DNA of 45,756 bases from an uncultured Clostridia bacterium (GTDB lineage: Bacteria > Bacillota > Clostridia > Oscillospirales > Acutalibacteraceae), in assembly GCA_944380765.1 (NCBI GenBank), contig CALWIO010000018.1:1-45756 (forward strand). Direction: 5' to 3'. The stretch's first letter is position 1, and each line of letters opens with the position of its first letter. Position numbers and translations under genes: made by a program. Below, piece by piece: positions 42,963 through 45,756 of the stretch. The notes beneath the pieces were generated by a model. It saw only the letters and a program-made list of their open reading frames with translations, had not been told where the DNA came from and did not search any database.

Positions 42963-43762
42963 TATGCCACCTTGTCAATACCCACCATAAACTGCTCAAA
43001 GTCGATATTAAACTCAACTTTCAGATTATACCCTCTGCTGACTTCAACTCGTTTTATCAGGCAGTTTACAATCATTTTCTTCTTTTCAAAGCTTGCTTCT
43101 TCATAAAGCTCTGCCCAAGAAATGAGTTCATCAAAACTGTCAGATAAGTTTTTGAGTAAAATCTCGCCGTCAGCAACATCTTTTTCAGCATCGGCAACTA
43201 AAGTCAAAAGTCTGTTGCACTCTATCTCTGATTCCGCAATCAGCTCCGAAAGTGTATCTGCCGAAAAAGAGCTTTCACCCTTAATTGCTTTAATAACCTC
43301 GGATTTCAGTATAGTGAGGTTTTCAAACTCTTTGGAGTAATCTGCTTTTAACATATTGTGCCTTGATTTTCTTACTTCGAGCTCATCAGCATAACGAAGC
43401 TTGATTACATCGGATTTTGATACACCTTTCATTTTACTGAAAATATCACGGACAGTCTCGTCAATTAAATCATCAAGAATGTGAAGTGTATACGCCCTCG
43501 CGCTCTGCATCTGTTTTACGAGTCGAAAAAACATATCCTCAGCCTGCTTGTCGAGGTCTGCAAGGTATCCGTTCAATTTTCCGCTTGTCAGCAGATTTAG
43601 GTATAATACCTTGCTGTTTTGCTTGATGTGTCGTAAGTGTCGCTGTCCCCATACGCCGATAGGCTGTTGTTCTTCTTCGGAAAGTTTCAAGCAAGGGATA
43701 TAATAGTCGCCTTGAAGCTCGTACCAAAGACCGTTCTTTTCGTCATAAATGTACTTTTCCAT
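42962..43762 (-). pseudogene. In-frame fusion remnant: TnpV start joined to C-terminus of a large serine recombinase
   Basis: A 266-residue open frame. The first part (about 1-90; MEKYIYDEKNGLWYELQGDYYIPCL, then QPIGVWGQRHLR and LLTSGKLNGYLADLDKQAE) matches the TnpV transposon protein. From about residue 95 it continues with the coiled-coil C-terminal region of a large serine recombinase (ESSFSADTLSELI, KKKMIVNCLIKRVEVSRGY, FNIDFEQF). The catalytic resolvase domain, recombinase domain and zinc ribbon are missing. An internal deletion that kept the frame is the simplest explanation. It cannot recombine DNA alone. AAGGAGG lies seven bases before ATG 43762. Confidence 0.8.
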
Positions 43763-43764
43763 AC

Positions 43765-43950
43765 TCACGCCTCCTTGTAGATCACTTTGAATTTTTTCTG
43801 CTTTGCATCAATGATTTTCAATAAAACCTCGTCCTCCGTATCGGTGTACTTGCCGTTAGCAATAAGGTTGTTCCGCATTTCATTCAAGCAGTTTGCAACC
43901 ACACGGCGCTCAAAATCATCAAGAGCTATGTAGTATTTCTTGTCTCGCAT
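43765..43950 (-). CDS. Small transposon-encoded protein upstream of TnpV
   Basis: Protein of 61 residues (MRDKKYYIALDDFERRVVANCL start). Proteins like it are found just before tnpV in Firmicutes transposons of the Tn4451/CTn type; function unknown. Stop codon overlaps the ribosome site region of the fusion gene, so the two form an operon. AAAGGAGGCAAC before the ATG. Confidence 0.75.
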   Translation of the reverse strand: MRDKKYYIALDDFERRVVANCLNEMRNNLIANGKYTDTEDEVLLKIIDAKQKKFKVIYKEA

Positions 43951-44029
43951 ATTGTTGCCTCCTTTGATTTTCTATCATAATTGTACTCAAAGTCGATTCA
44001 ATAGTCGAAGGTACCGTTAATAATAAAAA

Positions 44030-44077
44030 GGCAAGAAAAAAGAGAGAAGCACTGAAACTTCTCTCAATTTTCTTGCC
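44030..44077 (-). terminator. Large terminator-like hairpin, minus strand
   Basis: GGCAAGAAAA and GAGAGAAG pair with CTTCTCTC and TTTTCTTGCC across an AA/AA internal loop; on the minus strand TTTTT follows. It lies about 80 bp before the small transposon gene, so it may be an attenuator in its leader or the terminator of a lost upstream gene. Confidence 0.65.
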
Positions 44078-44165
44078 CTTCGCAATGCTCAGCGTTCCTA
44101 TAAAGCATAACTGTCTTTAGCAACCCTGCTCATTAGTGTACGGAGTTTTATTATATATGGCTTTA

Positions 44166-44194
44166 TTGAAATGCTGATATATTTGTGTTATAAT
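44166..44194 (+). promoter_or_regulatory. Promoter of the sulfatase gene
   Basis: TTGAAA (44166-44171), 17 bp, TATAAT (44189-44194) with TGT before it (extended -10). About 61 bp ahead of the ATG at 44256. Confidence 0.82.
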
Positions 44195-44255
44195 CTTTAC
44201 TGTAATACATCTGACGGATATACAGATAATGTTTATAAATATTAAGGAGAAAAAA

Positions 44256-45572
44256 ATGAAGCCTAATATTATTTTATATTTTTCCGATCAACAACGTTGG
44301 GACACTCTGAACAGTAAACTGATGCCTAATGTCTGGGAATTAGGAGAAGAAGGAGTGCTGTTTGAGAATTCTTTTACTTGCCAGCCGGTTTGCGGCCCTG
44401 CCCGTGCCTGTTTGCAGACGGGTCAGTTTGCAACTGAAAACCGTTGCTATTGGAACGGGATTGCTTTGAAAGAAGATACAAAAACTTTAGCCGATTATTT
44501 TAATGAAAACGGCTATGATACAGCGTATATCGGAAAATGGCATCTTGCTTCAGACCGTTATGCAGGCATCGGTGTTCATTGCGAAAAAACAGCTGTTCCG
44601 AAGGAAAGACAAGGCGGTTATAAATACTGGCGTGCGGCAGATGTTCTGGAGTTTACCTCACACGGTTATGACGGATATGTTTTTGACGGTAACGGTAATC
44701 AGATTGATTTTAAGGGTTACAGAGCGGATTGTATAAATGACTTTGCGGTTGAATATGTAAATAACCATAGCGGTGAAAAGCCTTTCTTTATGTTTGTTTC
44801 ACAGCTTGAGCCACATCACCAGAATGACAGAGGTCATTTTGAAGGACCAACAGATAAAGTTGATGATTTTCGTGACTATCCTTTACCGGAGGATTTAACA
44901 TTTCTTAAGGGCAATTACAAAGAAGAGTATCCCGATTATCTCGCTGCTATTCATTCCCTTGATGAAAATGTCGGAAGGCTTGTTAAAGCTTTGAAGGATA
45001 AAGATCAGTATGATAATACGGTTATTGTTTATACAAGCGACCACGGTTGTCATTTTAAAACACGAAATGCCGAATATAAACGCAGCTGTCACGATTCGAG
45101 TATACATACACCCCTTGTTTTTGGTGGCGGTGCTGTAGATAAAGGCGAGATTATGAATTGTCTTGTCAGTCTTATCGACATTCCCCCTACACTTCTGAGT
45201 CTTGCAGAAATTGAGATACCGAAAGCCTATTCCGGAAATATTCTTCCTGTTAACAGGAAAGATGTTCCTGAAAGAGACTGTGTTTTTATTCAGATCAGTG
45301 AATCACAGGTCGGCAGGGCAGTACGCACAAAGGATTGGAAATATTCTGCCAAAGCACTCGGACCGGGAAATATAAAACACAGCGCGCGGATTTATTATGA
45401 TGATTTTTTATATGACCTGAAAAATGATCCTGACGAAAGACGTAACCTTGTAAATGATAAAGAATACCTTGATGCCTTAAGAAAAATGAGAGAGTTACTT
45501 GCACGTGAAATGGTTAAAGCCGGTGAGAAAAAACCGATATTTTACAAGCCTTTAAAAGCAAAAAGTTTTTAG
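44256..45572 (+). CDS. Type I sulfatase, cargo of the mobile element
   Basis: Protein of 438 residues of the alkaline-phosphatase superfamily. Sulfatase motif CGPARACLQTG with Cys46, the residue that a maturase turns into formylglycine; NIILYFSDQQRWDTL with metal-binding Asp at the start; IGKWHL; and YTSDHG near 255. No signal peptide is present, so it should act in the cytoplasm on imported sulfated sugars or small compounds. Being a Cys-type enzyme in an anaerobe it needs an anSME-type maturase, not encoded here. AAGGAG before ATG 44256; the frame runs nine codons upstream without its own site. Base composition is richer in A/T than the chromosome around it. Confidence 0.9.
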   Translation: MKPNIILYFSDQQRWDTLNSKLMPNVWELGEEGVLFENSFTCQPVCGPARACLQTGQFATENRCYWNGIALKEDTKTLADYFNENGYDTAYIGKWHLASDRYAGIGVHCEKTAVPKERQGGYKYWRAADVLEFTSHGYDGYVFDGNGNQIDFKGYRADCINDFAVEYVNNHSGEKPFFMFVSQLEPHHQNDRGHFEGPTDKVDDFRDYPLPEDLTFLKGNYKEEYPDYLAAIHSLDENVGRLVKALKDKDQYDNTVIVYTSDHGCHFKTRNAEYKRSCHDSSIHTPLVFGGGAVDKGEIMNCLVSLIDIPPTLLSLAEIEIPKAYSGNILPVNRKDVPERDCVFIQISESQVGRAVRTKDWKYSAKALGPGNIKHSARIYYDDFLYDLKNDPDERRNLVNDKEYLDALRKMRELLAREMVKAGEKKPIFYKPLKAKSF

Positions 45573-45670
45573 CTTTTATGCACTTGCTGATAATGCAGAA
45601 AATATCAGTATGTATTATAGCTGTACCGTTTTGTGATCGAAGAGTTTTTTTAGCTTGAAGTGGAGAACAG

Positions 45671-45751
<81 letters not shown>

Positions 45752-45756
45752 AAAAA

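Larger units (their letters stand above)
43951..44255. other. Intergenic region between transposon genes and sulfatase
   Basis: About 300 AT-rich bases with divergent control signals: a large hairpin at 44030-44077 that fits the minus strand, a possible 11-codon frame on the minus strand (44133-44098, MSRVAKDSYAL, no ribosome site), and the sulfatase promoter at 44166-44194. Confidence 0.6.

Noticed and set aside
42962..43762. An active serine recombinase
   Set aside because: The catalytic N-terminal domain and zinc ribbon are absent; only the C-terminal coiled-coil region follows the TnpV part.
44098..44133. An 11-codon leader peptide gene on the minus strand
   Set aside because: No ribosome binding site precedes the ATG, so it is noted only together with the hairpin and not listed as a gene.

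Overview
The window looks like a chromosomal segment of a spore-forming, low-to-mid GC member of the Bacillota (Clostridia, probably a gut or rumen Oscillospirales/Ruminococcaceae-type anaerobe). The grounds are: a spoVAD gene, a MurT/GatD pair, BspA-type leucine-rich-repeat proteins and a lipase-like protein ending in dockerin-like modules, strong AGGAGG-type ribosome binding sites, sigma-A promoters with 17-bp spacers, and many intrinsic terminators. The genus assignment is inference; no marker gene here fixes it.

Layout. 1-1.4 kb: anchored C39-like cysteine peptidase. 1.8-3.5 kb: secreted LRR protein with dockerin. 3.8-15.3 kb: a one-direction surface-polymer operon behind a good promoter (two GT2-type glycosyltransferases, one fused to a CDP-glycerol/ribitol phosphotransferase; DegT/DnrJ aminotransferase; IspD/TarI cytidylyltransferase; SDR epimerase; ATP-grasp-HAD fusion; ABC exporter of TagGH type; rmlA and rmlB). 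Together these look like synthesis and ABC-dependent export of a teichoic-acid-like or capsular polymer carrying phosphopolyol and deoxy/amino sugars. 15.3-20.3 kb: YhcH-family gene, then a minus-strand housekeeping operon (DUF951, prfA, sua5/tsaC, coaE, M18 aminopeptidase). 20.3-31.9 kb: S1-domain protein, LCAT-like esterase with dockerin, murT-gatD, rlmB, a very unusual degenerate P-type-ATPase-like membrane protein, mgtC, a TrmN6-like methylase, rsmI, an XRE regulator. 32.0-36.7 kb: histidine phosphatase and a hexuronate operon (uxuA, SDR mannonate oxidoreductase, small membrane protein, kdgK, eda) that converts fructuronate-derived mannonate to pyruvate and glyceraldehyde-3-phosphate. 36.8-40.2 kb: two more LRR-dockerin proteins, one a close paralogue of the 1.8-kb gene. 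40.3-42.5 kb: spoVAD, a 47-residue membrane protein, an alpha/beta hydrolase without its nucleophilic serine.

The most striking part is 42.7-45.75 kb. A tRNA-Ala(GGC) gene is cut in its D arm: the 5' half lies at 42749-42770 and the 3' half at 45693-45751, and the two halves pair perfectly as an acceptor stem. Between them sits a roughly 2.9-kb element with a symmetric serine-recombinase-type attachment site, a remnant fusion of TnpV with the C-terminus of a large serine recombinase, a small transposon gene, a sulfatase as cargo, and its own intact tRNA-Ala(GGC). The replacement tRNA lies just behind the host tRNA promoter and is enclosed by a 14-bp inverted repeat followed by a T-run. I read this as an element that destroys a tRNA gene and brings a substitute under the host promoter.

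Other notable points: GatD lacks the canonical Cys/His pair; a P-type ATPase fold appears to have lost its DKTGT and GDGxNDxP motifs; an XRE regulator survives only as its first residues; several promoters share an extended -10 with TGA directly before TAAAAT/TATAAT.
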